Shown here in pieces: positions 16,692 through 24,584 of a stretch of DNA of 64,000 nt. The position numbers and the translations under genes were made by a program. Each line of letters starts with the position of its first letter. The stretch's first letter is position 1. Under the pieces are notes generated by a model that searched no databases, was not told the origin of the DNA, and worked only from the letters and a program-made list of their open reading frames with translations. Origin of the DNA: Ahrensia kielensis DSM 5890 (GTDB taxonomy: Bacteria > Pseudomonadota > Alphaproteobacteria > Rhizobiales > Rhizobiaceae); NCBI RefSeq assembly GCF_000374465.1, contig NZ_KB894530.1, positions 188,501 to 252,500 on the forward strand, written 5' to 3'.

Positions 16692-17135
16692 ATGTTGATT
16701 GGCATAGACGGACGCATATCGCCGCAACTGCTTTTTGTTTTATCAAGCATGGGGCATGGTGATGAAATCGCTATTGTGGATTCAAATTTTCCGGCAAGTT
16801 CGACTGCCGCATATTGCCAAATAGGCGAGCCGATTGATCTGCTTGGTATCAATGCTGTGGAGTGCATTGAGTTGATCGCTGGCATTATGCCGCTCGACTC
16901 TTTTGTTGAACATTCTGCGCTGCGCATGGAAATTGATAATGCGCCAGATGAGCTTGGTCCTGTGCATGAAGATGCATCTGTTGTTCTGAATAAAATTGCA
17001 GGCAACGAAGACAAATTTGGCTCGATTGAGCGACAAGAATTTTACGAAAGATCAAAGTCAGCATTTGCTGTTATTCGCACTGGCGAGACGCGTCCCTATG
17101 GATGCTTTCTGCTGCGCAAGGGCGTGATCTTTTAA
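16692..17135 (+). CDS. RbsD/FucU-type sugar mutarotase
   Basis: A 147-residue member of the RbsD/FucU family, which interconverts pyranose/furanose or anomeric forms of free sugars. Features are the N-terminal MLIGIDGRISPQLLFVLSSM, the GHGDEIAIVDSNFPA segment where the family His and Asp act, and the C-terminal RPYGCFLLRKGVIF. In FucU and RbsD the conserved GHGD-like motif holds the catalytic His. Its place after a ribose-type importer suggests it delivers the anomer used by the kinase MtnK, which phosphorylates the anomeric position. Confidence 0.9.
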   Translation: MLIGIDGRISPQLLFVLSSMGHGDEIAIVDSNFPASSTAAYCQIGEPIDLLGINAVECIELIAGIMPLDSFVEHSALRMEIDNAPDELGPVHEDASVVLNKIAGNEDKFGSIERQEFYERSKSAFAVIRTGETRPYGCFLLRKGVIF

Positions 17136-17209
17136 GTCGATGGTCAAAATAATCATGAATTTATATCCACGTAATTCGGCTCACCGAATTGCTAGAAGAG
17201 GGCTGAACT

Positions 17210-18136
17210 ATGCGCAATAAAAAGACATCAGAAGAGGTTGCACTGGGCATTAGACGCCGCGTGTTTGAGCATTCAATGCGTAACAATGGCGGATATTTGT
17301 CTCAAGCTTGTTCAGCAGGCGAGCAATTGGCTTGGCTTTATAATGAAGAGCTAAAATTGGGCGACCCAACGCTGCCAATGATACCAAAACCGTTTGAAGG
17401 TGTGCCTTCGGCTGATAATCCAAACTATCACACAGGCGCTGGTTATAATGGTCCGTTTGAGCCGCAATATGACCGTTTGTTCATCGCGCCTGCGCACTAT
17501 GCTTTGGTTGCCTATGCAACGCTCATTGAAGTGGGTCGTATGGCGCCTGAAGGGTTAGAAATGTTCAACAAAGACGGATCGTCGGTTGAGATGATTGGCG
17601 CTGAACATTCGCCGGGTATGGAAGTGCACAACGGCACGCTGGGTATAGGTCTTTCAACGGGCGCTGGTCTTGCTTATGGCCGCAAGCTGAAAGGCGAGCC
17701 GGGCCGCACATGGGTTTATATGTCGGATGGTGAAGTGCAAGAAGGCCAGACATGGGAAGCGGTGCAAGCAGCGAGTTTCCACGGCATTGATAATCTTTAT
17801 GCGATTATGGATGTTAACCAGCAGCAATGTGATGGTGCGATGGATAGCGTGATGGAGGTTGGCGATCTTAAAGCCAAGTTCCAGAATTTTGGTGCCGTAT
17901 GTGTCGACATTGACGGTCACGATATCAACGCCATGCGCGATGCGGTTAATGAACCCCATGATGGCAAGCCGCTTATCATTTTGGCCAATACCAACCCGTT
18001 TCATTCGATGCCGATTTTGGAAGAACGCTTTCCGCGTCTTCATTATGTGCGCTTCAAATCTGAAGATGAACGCGCACGCATGAATGTTTCAATTGCAAAA
18101 GATCTGGGTGTTGAGCCGGTCGATTACAGTCACTGA
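17210..18136 (+). CDS. Transketolase, N-terminal (TPP/Mg) subunit
   Basis: A 308-residue protein equal to the N-terminal third of transketolase, binding thiamine diphosphate through SDGEVQEGQTWEA and, about 25 residues later, IMDVNQQQCDG (the GDG...NN-type motif). It needs the partner encoded next. Split transketolases are known in apulose-4-phosphate metabolism (AptA/AptB) and in general pentose metabolism. Here the two subunits sit between an RbsD-like mutarotase and a RuBisCO-like protein, so a special ketose phosphate is more likely the substrate than bulk pentose-phosphate intermediates. The start ATG follows AGAAGAGGG. Confidence 0.9.
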   Translation: MRNKKTSEEVALGIRRRVFEHSMRNNGGYLSQACSAGEQLAWLYNEELKLGDPTLPMIPKPFEGVPSADNPNYHTGAGYNGPFEPQYDRLFIAPAHYALVAYATLIEVGRMAPEGLEMFNKDGSSVEMIGAEHSPGMEVHNGTLGIGLSTGAGLAYGRKLKGEPGRTWVYMSDGEVQEGQTWEAVQAASFHGIDNLYAIMDVNQQQCDGAMDSVMEVGDLKAKFQNFGAVCVDIDGHDINAMRDAVNEPHDGKPLIILANTNPFHSMPILEERFPRLHYVRFKSEDERARMNVSIAKDLGVEPVDYSH

Positions 18137-18190
18137 TTTTACTGATGCGTGTGCGACCCCATTTGGGTCACGCGCAAAATGGAGCCTATT

Positions 18191-19195
18191 ATGGTAGAAA
18201 TGGTATCACGCCCTTATGCGTCCGCTTTTGAAAAGTTCGCAGTCGGCAAACCAGAAATTTTATGTCTTTCAGCCGATCTAACATCATCGTGTGAAGTCGA
18301 CGGTTTTCGCGATCGTCACCCAGATCAATTCTTGTCACTTGGCATGGCCGAGCAAAATATGATGAGTTTTGCAGGCGGCCTTGGTTTGGCTGGCTTTCGC
18401 CCATTCATTCACACATTTGGTGTGTTTATGTATCGGCGCCCTTATGACCAGCTTATGGCATCGATTGCCTATCCAAGACGCAAAGTGCGTTTGATGGGCT
18501 TTTTGCCTGGCATTACGACACCTGGTGGCATGACGCACCAATCGATTGAAGATATTTCGGTGATGCGTTCCATTCCCAATATGACAATCTTGGAAACCGG
18601 CGATGCAACCGAAGTTGAAAGCATCTGCGAAGCGGCCGATTCAATTGATGGTCCGGTTTGGTGCCGCGTGTTGCGCGGTTCTGTGCCGCGTCTGTTTGAT
18701 ACGCCGATTAAAGTTGGTGAAATGCGCGTGCTGTCAGAAGGCGATGATATTCTGGTTGTCACATCGGGCATCACAACAGAAGAAGCAATGCGTGCACGCT
18801 CAGCGCTAAAAGAGGCTGGTCTATCCATCCGCCATATTCACCTGCACACAATCAAGCCGTTCGATCACAAGCAATTGCTCGATCATATTGGTTCGGTCAA
18901 ACATGGTGTTGTGACAATTGAAAACCATGTCACTGAAGGCGGTGTTGGCTCGCTCGTTGCTGAAACAATGGCTGATGCGGGTGTGGGCAAACGTCTTGTG
19001 CGTTTGGGCCTTAAAGACACCTATGCGCATGGCGGATCACGTGCCTATCTTATGCGCTATTATGGCTTGGATGCGCTGGCGCTTGTTGGCGGTATTGAAG
19101 ACATTATGGGGCAGAAATTCGGTATCACCGAAGAAGATATGGAAGCTGCCCGCGTTGATGATGTTCACTCACTCGTTAAAGCTGAGGCGCTATAA
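18191..19195 (+). CDS. Transketolase, C-terminal (pyrimidine-binding) subunit
   Basis: A 334-residue protein equal to the Pyr and C-terminal domains of transketolase. SLGMAEQNMMSFAGGLGLAG contains the glutamate that activates thiamine diphosphate, and VVTSGITTEEAMRA marks the C-terminal transketolase domain. The ATG at 18191 is preferred because GGAG lies at the right distance; ATG 18179 and an upstream start are possible. Its stop overlaps the next start (TAATG), so it is tightly coupled to the RuBisCO-like gene. Together with the preceding subunit it should form an alpha2beta2 enzyme. Confidence 0.9.
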   Translation: MVEMVSRPYASAFEKFAVGKPEILCLSADLTSSCEVDGFRDRHPDQFLSLGMAEQNMMSFAGGLGLAGFRPFIHTFGVFMYRRPYDQLMASIAYPRRKVRLMGFLPGITTPGGMTHQSIEDISVMRSIPNMTILETGDATEVESICEAADSIDGPVWCRVLRGSVPRLFDTPIKVGEMRVLSEGDDILVVTSGITTEEAMRARSALKEAGLSIRHIHLHTIKPFDHKQLLDHIGSVKHGVVTIENHVTEGGVGSLVAETMADAGVGKRLVRLGLKDTYAHGGSRAYLMRYYGLDALALVGGIEDIMGQKFGITEEDMEAARVDDVHSLVKAEAL

Positions 19196-20328
19196 TGGAC
19201 CGCTTCAATGTAACGTACCGTCTGTTTGCAGACACTGAAACTGAGGCAAGTGATTTTGCCACAGCAATTGCTTTGGAAAACACCGTGGAAATTCCGCGCG
19301 ATGTTGTGCCAAGTGGTTACATTGAAGATGTCGTGCTGGGCAAAGTGGAATCTGTTGAAACGGAAGCAGATAAAACTTGGCTCGCACGTATCAGCTATCA
19401 CATCGATGCTGCGGGCGCAGAATTGCCGCAGCTTCTCAATGTGATGTTTGGCAACGCTTCGATTTTGAAGGGTGTTAAACTCGTCGAATTTTCGTTCAAT
19501 GATGATGTGCGATCGCTCTTCCCCGGTGCACGATTTGGTGCGGCGGGTTTGCGCCAATTGATCGGCAAAAAATCTGGCGGCTTTGTTTGTCCGGTTATCA
19601 AGCCACAAGGTTCAAGCGCAGAAGAGCTTGCCGAGCTTTGCTATCAAACTGCGCTGGCTGGCGCTGATATTATCAAAGAAGATCACGGCCTTTCGAACCA
19701 GAAAAACGCGCTTTTCAAAGACCGGATTCCACTATGTGCGGAAGCGGTTGCTAAAGCCAATGCGCAGCGCAGGGCGAATGGTGATAGCAGTCAGGCGATC
19801 TATCTGCCGAATATTGGCGGGCACGGCGATGAAGTTGAAGATCTGGCCTTTTATGCCAAGGAGCATGGTGCACAAGGATTGTTGCTCATTCCGGGACTGT
19901 TTGGCTTTGACGCGATGCAACGTCTGGCGCGCAATGACGGTTTTGGGTTGCCTATCATGGCGCATCCATCCTTTGCGGGCCCTTTCGTTTTATCAGAAGA
20001 TACGGGCTACTCACACGGCTGTTATTTGGGCGATCTGATGCGTTTGGCGGGTGCTGATATTAGCGTTTTCCCGAACTATGGCGGCCGCTTTGGTTTCAGC
20101 AAAGAACAGTGTCTTGAAATCGTGAGTGCGTGTAAATCTGATACGGGTATCGGCAAGGCAATTTTGCCAAGTCCGGGCGGCGGCATGAGCATTGAGCGCT
20201 TGCCGGAAATGTACGACACTTATGGCGATGATTGCGTGTATTTGGTCGGTGGTTCGCTGCTACGCTATGGCGCAAAAATTGGCGATGCGATTAAACAGAT
20301 GAGTGCTGCGTTAAACAGTTCTGCTTGA
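19195..20328 (+). CDS. RuBisCO-like protein (type IV RLP)
   Basis: A 377-residue RuBisCO large-chain homologue. CPVIKPQGSSAEEL (Lys136) matches the catalytic KPKxG segment, ADIIKEDHGLSNQ (Lys161) matches the carbamylated-lysine metal site, and PSPGGGMSIERLPEM plus VYLVGGSLLRYG match the phosphate-binding glycine loops. The true RuBisCO KDDE metal triad reads KEDH here, the second lysine of KPK is Gln, and the protein is about 100 residues shorter, so carboxylation of RuBP is not expected. Known RLPs enolise or isomerise methylthio-ketose phosphates or act on 3-oxo-isoapionate phosphate. With mtnK and mtnA in the neighbouring operon, isomerisation of a 5-modified ribulose 1-P is a plausible role. 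Confidence 0.92.
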   Translation: MDRFNVTYRLFADTETEASDFATAIALENTVEIPRDVVPSGYIEDVVLGKVESVETEADKTWLARISYHIDAAGAELPQLLNVMFGNASILKGVKLVEFSFNDDVRSLFPGARFGAAGLRQLIGKKSGGFVCPVIKPQGSSAEELAELCYQTALAGADIIKEDHGLSNQKNALFKDRIPLCAEAVAKANAQRRANGDSSQAIYLPNIGGHGDEVEDLAFYAKEHGAQGLLLIPGLFGFDAMQRLARNDGFGLPIMAHPSFAGPFVLSEDTGYSHGCYLGDLMRLAGADISVFPNYGGRFGFSKEQCLEIVSACKSDTGIGKAILPSPGGGMSIERLPEMYDTYGDDCVYLVGGSLLRYGAKIGDAIKQMSAALNSSA

Positions 20329-20339
20329 AGCTGATAATA

Positions 20340-20627
20340 TTATTGCAGGCCTGCTCGGGGCGTGGTTGCACATACCATATGTAGCTCATCAATCGCCGTG
20401 TTGATGGTGAGCTTTGCGCGGTCTAATGCAAATTGATCGCCAAATTCAGCCGAGACGCGTAGGGGGAAAATCCATGATTTTACTTCTTCGGCTGCGGCAG
20501 CAAAGGCTGCGCCCTTAGCGCCGTGCGGTGCTTCAATGTGCATATATTCATCGATGATGACTTGGTCGACATGATCGCTATTTGTGAGCTGATCAATATA
20601 GGCACGTAGTTTTGGAAAGCTGGTCAT
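20340..20627 (-). CDS. Small protein of unknown function
   Basis: A possible 95-residue protein on the opposite strand after the RuBisCO-like gene. I do not recognise a family. It is mostly helical with mixed charge, lacks a signal peptide or membrane segment, and carries a short IEAPHGAKGAAFAAAAEEV region. The frame is clean and does not overlap another gene, which favours it being real, but ATG has no strong ribosome site. It might also belong to the sugar pathway or be unrelated. Confidence 0.4.
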   Translation of the reverse strand: MTSFPKLRAYIDQLTNSDHVDQVIIDEYMHIEAPHGAKGAAFAAAAEEVKSWIFPLRVSAEFGDQFALDRAKLTINTAIDELHMVCATTPRAGLQ

Positions 20628-20788
20628 AGGGTAAGAACTTCATGCTGAATTGCGTGATGGTTCTTTTGTAAAATTGCGCCTTAAGCTTTGCAATTGATCT
20701 GCTGGTCTACACACAGCTTTCCACCTGGGAATGTGCATCAGCAGAGGTCGATCATTCGCAAGATAGCATAGCGCTTATTAGCTGTGAT

Positions 20789-20808
20789 GCTGCTGGTTAC
20801 GCAGCAGC
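20789..20808 (-). terminator. Weak hairpin at the end of the diguanylate cyclase gene
   Basis: GCTGCTG (20789-20795) and CAGCAGC (20802-20808) form a 7-bp stem with a 6-nt loop overlapping the stop codon on the minus strand. No T-run follows, so termination is doubtful. Confidence 0.3.
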
Positions 20809-21891
20809 TAAATTGCTTGCCTGTACCATCTGATCGCGGCCATTGTTTTTGGCTTGATAGAGCGCTTTATCTGCTTCATGCATGGCTTGCGAGTATTTGG
20901 TTTTTTGCGCGAAGTATTCAGATATGCCGGCGCTGACAGTAATGGGAAAACTTCGCCCGTTGAAGTGAATGGGCGTGGATCTTACATTTTGCAAGATACG
21001 CTGTGTGATTGTTTCTGCTTGCTCTGCAGTCGTGTCACGAAGAAATAAAGCGAATTCTTCACCGCCAATACGCACAGCCAAATCGGAATCTCTGGCATTT
21101 AATTTCAGGATTTTGGCAAAGGAAACCAGTGCTTTGTCGCCGCCGTCATGTCCATATTTATCATTGACCGCTTTAAAATAATCAAGATCGAATACGACAA
21201 CAGAATCGACATTTCCAGATTCTTCGGTGTTGTTTTCAATCGAAATTTCAAGCCCGCGCCTGTTCATAAGCCCTGTCAGTACATCTGTGTTTGCAGCCGC
21301 TTCCAGGTTAATCGTTGCTTCAAAAAGCGCGTGTTCGCGCTCAATGAGCGTGCCAAGAATAACGGTAGAAATAATAGAGGTGGGCAGTAAAAATGGGTAA
21401 ACATTCCATATTATTTTATTGGCTAATTCCCAAGGCAAAATATAAAGGCCGACAAGCTGCAATGAAATCATTGTGCCACCAATGACAAGATGGTGGAACT
21501 TTGGTCGCCCCTTGCATTTACATATTTTAATCCAAGAATATCCGAGGATTGCTGCAAGTATAATGCCGACAACTCCGGAAAGAGCGCCTTCACCACCGAT
21601 ATAAAATCTTGCGGCACTGGTTGCGATGGAAACAACAATTGCGGCTGGCAGCCCGCCAAATGCGGCACCAAGCCCAACCATAATTGCACGGCCATCGATA
21701 ATAATACCGGGTGCAAATTCAACAGGGGTAATCATTGAGAAAATAGCCGCGAAGGAAAACAATACTCCAGTTATGAGCGATTTTTGCAATGGTGTGAATT
21801 TAGCGCGGATAATAATCCCGAACGCTACAGCTGTCAGCGCCATGATGCCGACTGCTTCTATAAATGCCACAACTATAGCGGTTTTTAACAT
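20797..21891 (-). CDS. Membrane diguanylate cyclase (5TM-LYT plus GGDEF)
   Basis: A 364-residue protein making cyclic di-GMP. Residues 1-190 hold about six hydrophobic segments of the 5TMR-LYT sensor type (ITPVEFAPGIIIDGR is the typical extracytoplasmic/first loop motif). The GGDEF domain occupies about 200-360: DVLTGLMNRRG begins it, RIGGEEFALFL is the active-site A-loop with a GGEEF signature, and RDSD five residues before it is an intact product-inhibition I-site. It is monocistronic and unrelated in function to its neighbours; its output may be biofilm or motility control. Confidence 0.93.
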   Translation of the reverse strand: MLKTAIVVAFIEAVGIMALTAVAFGIIIRAKFTPLQKSLITGVLFSFAAIFSMITPVEFAPGIIIDGRAIMVGLGAAFGGLPAAIVVSIATSAARFYIGGEGALSGVVGIILAAILGYSWIKICKCKGRPKFHHLVIGGTMISLQLVGLYILPWELANKIIWNVYPFLLPTSIISTVILGTLIEREHALFEATINLEAAANTDVLTGLMNRRGLEISIENNTEESGNVDSVVVFDLDYFKAVNDKYGHDGGDKALVSFAKILKLNARDSDLAVRIGGEEFALFLRDTTAEQAETITQRILQNVRSTPIHFNGRSFPITVSAGISEYFAQKTKYSQAMHEADKALYQAKNNGRDQMVQASNLAAA

Positions 21892-22138
21892 AAATCACAT
21901 TTCCCAAGTATATCTTTATCGATAGCGTGTGCTGGTAAATGTAATGTTTAATATTTATACTACCTTTTATTTTGGTTAATGAATTTCCTGTACTGATCTT
22001 GTTTCTGTTTTTTCTGTATAGAAATCTTACATAATGCTGTCGCGTGTTATTTCTAATGGTGCTCGCAGTGACTGCTGTAGCCGTTTATCGTATGTTTGGA
22101 TGTAATATTTCAATTTACTTGGCAGCTGAATGTATATG

Positions 22139-22513
22139 CTAATCCAAGTGAAAAACTTCTTCCATTGAAGCCCACCATTCGCCCTCTGCGCGGGTCTCCA
22201 GTGGTTGTTGCATAGGTCCGCATAGTGCCCACCATTCCTGTGTTACAGGATCGTTGGCTATGGCCGCATTATCGGCTTCAAAATTTTTGCCCGTATATTC
22301 CCAATAGGCAAACATCAGGTTTTCAGGCTGTTTGAGATAAATAGAATAATTGGTGATGTTTGAATCGCGCAAGCGCTGTAGCACTGCTGGCCATACATCT
22401 GCGTGAAGCCATTTATACATTTCGAGATATTGAGGCTTTAAACCGATGACCATGCCCATGCGTTGTGTTTTGGGCTTTTTTTTCTTTGGCGTGTCTACGG
22501 CTTTAGAAGTCAT
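22139..22513 (-). CDS. L-rhamnose/L-fucose-type mutarotase (RhaM family) with basic N-terminal extension
   Basis: A 124-residue RhaM-family anomer mutarotase. The core begins at MGMVIGLKPQYLEMY with HADVWPAVLQRL (catalytic His) and ends with WWASMEEVFHLD. RhaM proteins are about 104 residues; this one has a 16-residue lysine-rich extension at the N-terminus (PKKKKPKTQR). The start overlaps the stop of the upstream lactonase gene (ATGA). In a locus with a lactonase, an aldose dehydrogenase and a UxaA-type dehydratase, it would present the right anomer of L-fucose, L-rhamnose or a related sugar to the dehydrogenase. Confidence 0.88.
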   Translation of the reverse strand: MTSKAVDTPKKKKPKTQRMGMVIGLKPQYLEMYKWLHADVWPAVLQRLRDSNITNYSIYLKQPENLMFAYWEYTGKNFEADNAAIANDPVTQEWWALCGPMQQPLETRAEGEWWASMEEVFHLD

Positions 22514-23364
22514 GATGTTTGCTCCAATGCGTAAAAGCGTGCGGCAGTTCTGCCATAAATTTCATCGCGATCAGTTTGGCTCACATTGCTCAGTAATTGA
22601 TCCGACACGCTGCGCCATTGATCATAATCACCGGCCAAATTGAGCACTGGCCAATCGCTGCCCCACATCACACGCTTTGCGCTAAAATGACTGATCACGT
22701 GATCAATAATCGGTTGCAATTGGGCTGCATTCCAGTGGGGGCCAGCCTCGTTGGCTAGGCCGGAAATCTTGCAGAAAACATTTGGCAAAAGAGCAAGTTT
22801 TGCCATCCCGTCACGCCAAGCATTACCTGCATCAGCACCGTTGGCGATCACTGGTTTTGCGCAATGATCAATGACGATCGGCAGGTTCGGTATTTGCTGA
22901 GCAATATCTGCGAGTACATCCAAGTGACGGGGAACAACCAATGCATCTAGCCGCAAGCCTTGGTTTGCGAGAGCGTGAAGATTTTTGATAACTTGCGGAC
23001 GCTTAATCCAGTTGGTGTCGGGGATGTCCTGTAACATCGGACGCACGCCTTTGAGAATTGGCGCTTGTGACAATTGCTTCATTACGTCCGGTGCATTTTC
23101 ATCGTCAAGATCTACCCAGCCCACGACGCCTTTAATAAAGCTGTTTTGGGCGGCTAATCCGATAAGAAATTCGGTTTCGGCAATCGTTGCGGCAGCCTGA
23201 ACAACCACTGTGCCTGTAATCGCGTGACGCGCTAATATGGGTTCCAAATCTTTGGGCAGAATATCGTGGCGAATATCGGCAATATCATCCGTCATCCAAG
23301 TGTAGTCGCCGCGTGAGATTTGCCAAAAGTGTTGATGGGCGTCGATTTTTGCAATTTGCGGCAT
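22510..23364 (-). CDS. Amidohydrolase-family sugar lactonase (COG3618, L-fuconolactonase-like)
   Basis: A 284-residue TIM-barrel hydrolase. IDAHQHFWQISRGDYTWM at the N-terminus is the diagnostic HxH metal motif of the L-fucono- and L-rhamnono-lactonase group, GVVGWVDLDDENAPD follows, VIDHCAKPVIANG and MWGSDWPVLN give the later His and Asp residues. It should hydrolyse the lactone made by the sugar dehydrogenase. Two starts are possible: ATG 23364 and ATG 23397; the latter lies inside an inverted repeat that looks like an operator, so I use 23364. Divergent from the UxaB-like gene. Confidence 0.88.
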   Translation of the reverse strand: MPQIAKIDAHQHFWQISRGDYTWMTDDIADIRHDILPKDLEPILARHAITGTVVVQAAATIAETEFLIGLAAQNSFIKGVVGWVDLDDENAPDVMKQLSQAPILKGVRPMLQDIPDTNWIKRPQVIKNLHALANQGLRLDALVVPRHLDVLADIAQQIPNLPIVIDHCAKPVIANGADAGNAWRDGMAKLALLPNVFCKISGLANEAGPHWNAAQLQPIIDHVISHFSAKRVMWGSDWPVLNLAGDYDQWRSVSDQLLSNVSQTDRDEIYGRTAARFYALEQTS

Positions 23365-23393
23365 CGGTTTTTCCAGCGGTTGATGACTACTTG

Positions 23394-23411
23394 ACATAAA
23401 ATGTTTTGTAT
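23394..23411. promoter_or_regulatory. Imperfect inverted repeat in divergent promoter region
   Basis: ACATAAAA-TG-TTTTGTAT, near-symmetrical, in the gap between the lactonase and the UxaB-like gene. It could be a site for the FCD-type regulator encoded at 25558-26463. Weak evidence. Confidence 0.35.
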
Positions 23412-23471
23412 AATTAAAAACAATGCAACTAACGCAACGAGCCGTCAATAGGCTAGAAGGAGTATTGCGAG

Positions 23472-24584
23472 ATGCAATCCACGCCAATTTTACAGTTCGG
23501 AACGAGTCGTTTTCTTCAAGCGCATATTGATCTGTTTGTTTCGCAAGCGATGGATCGAGGGCAAGCGGCAGGGCCAATTACGATTGTGCAAAGCTCTGGC
23601 GATAGCGCACGCGCAAAACGACTTGATGGCTTGGTCGGTGCTTACCCTGTGCGTGTGGAAGGACTTAATGAGGGCCGGAAGGTTCAAGAAACAATTGCGG
23701 TGCGTAGCATCGTGCGCGCCTTAACAACAGCGACCGACTGGCCGGAAATTACGCGCATCTTTGTTGAGGAAGTCAGCATTGTCTTGTCGAATACTGGCGA
23801 TAAAGGATTTGCGCCGCAGCCATGTGATATGGATGCCGGGTTTGATCAAGCGATGTCTTATCCTGCCAAGCTCACCCAGCTTTTGCGTTTGCGGTTTGAA
23901 GCGAATGGCAAGCCTATTCAGATTATGCCGATGGAATTAATTGTTGAAAACGGTGCCGTGCTGAAAAAACGTGTGCTGGAAATTGCGCAAAATGACAGTG
24001 CCGACTTTAAGCGTTATTTGGATGAGGGTGTCGTTTGGGTTAATTCGCTCGTGGATAGAATTGTTTCTGAACCACTTGAACCAGCAGGAGCGGTGGCTGA
24101 GCCCTATGCGCTGTGGGCGATTGAAGATCAGCCAAAATTGCAGCTGCCTTGTGAACATGAGAGCATTAAAACTGTTGCGTCATTAGATGAAATCGAAGCG
24201 CTTAAACTGTTTGTCTTAAATCTTGGCCATAGCTTTTTTGCGGATCGCTGGCTTGTTCGCAAGGGCAGCACAGATGTGATGATGCGCCAGTTGATGGAGG
24301 ATGAGGACGAGCTTGCCGCTTTGAAAAAAGTATATTCTGACGAGGTAAGGCCAGCCTTTGTTGCAGCTAAGCTAGAGCATGAATTTGACGCTTATGTTCG
24401 TGTGACTTTGGACCGTTTTGCCAATCCTTTTTTGGAGCACAAAATTGCGGATATCGCGCAAAATCATCAGCAAAAAGTTGAGCGCCGGATAAAGGCTATG
24501 CTTGATTGGGCGATAGCCAAGGGCGATCAATCTGACAAACCTATTCTACAAGAAATTGTTGACCGAAACACGGAGACTGCATGA
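23472..24584 (+). CDS. Mannitol dehydrogenase-family oxidoreductase (UxaB-like, probable uronate/ketoacid reductase)
   Basis: A 370-residue NAD-dependent polyol dehydrogenase of the long-chain mannitol group. QFGTSRFLQAHIDLF at residues 8-22 is the nucleotide-binding start, as in tagaturonate reductase UxaB, and KLFVLNLGHSFFADR contains the Lys, Asn and His catalytic arrangement. It is shorter than the usual 480 residues of UxaB or mannitol dehydrogenase. GAAGGAG lies upstream of the start. Because a UxaA-type dehydratase closes this cluster, a tagaturonate- or ketogluconate-like substrate is possible, but a polyol or sugar acid connected to the imported sugar cannot be excluded. Confidence 0.82.
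   Translation: MQSTPILQFGTSRFLQAHIDLFVSQAMDRGQAAGPITIVQSSGDSARAKRLDGLVGAYPVRVEGLNEGRKVQETIAVRSIVRALTTATDWPEITRIFVEEVSIVLSNTGDKGFAPQPCDMDAGFDQAMSYPAKLTQLLRLRFEANGKPIQIMPMELIVENGAVLKKRVLEIAQNDSADFKRYLDEGVVWVNSLVDRIVSEPLEPAGAVAEPYALWAIEDQPKLQLPCEHESIKTVASLDEIEALKLFVLNLGHSFFADRWLVRKGSTDVMMRQLMEDEDELAALKKVYSDEVRPAFVAAKLEHEFDAYVRVTLDRFANPFLEHKIADIAQNHQQKVERRIKAMLDWAIAKGDQSDKPILQEIVDRNTETA

Noticed and set aside
7389-20328. D-apiose or apionate catabolism as the role of the RLP/transketolase cluster
   Set aside because: Not excluded, but the apiose-type isomerase and kinase, and the lactonase/dehydrogenase of apionate routes, are absent, while mtnK and mtnA families are clear. Kept only as an alternative.
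23365-23577. Longer starts of the lactonase gene
   Set aside because: They overlap the divergent UxaB-like gene and cross the promoter region; the HxH motif begins a few residues after ATG 23364.
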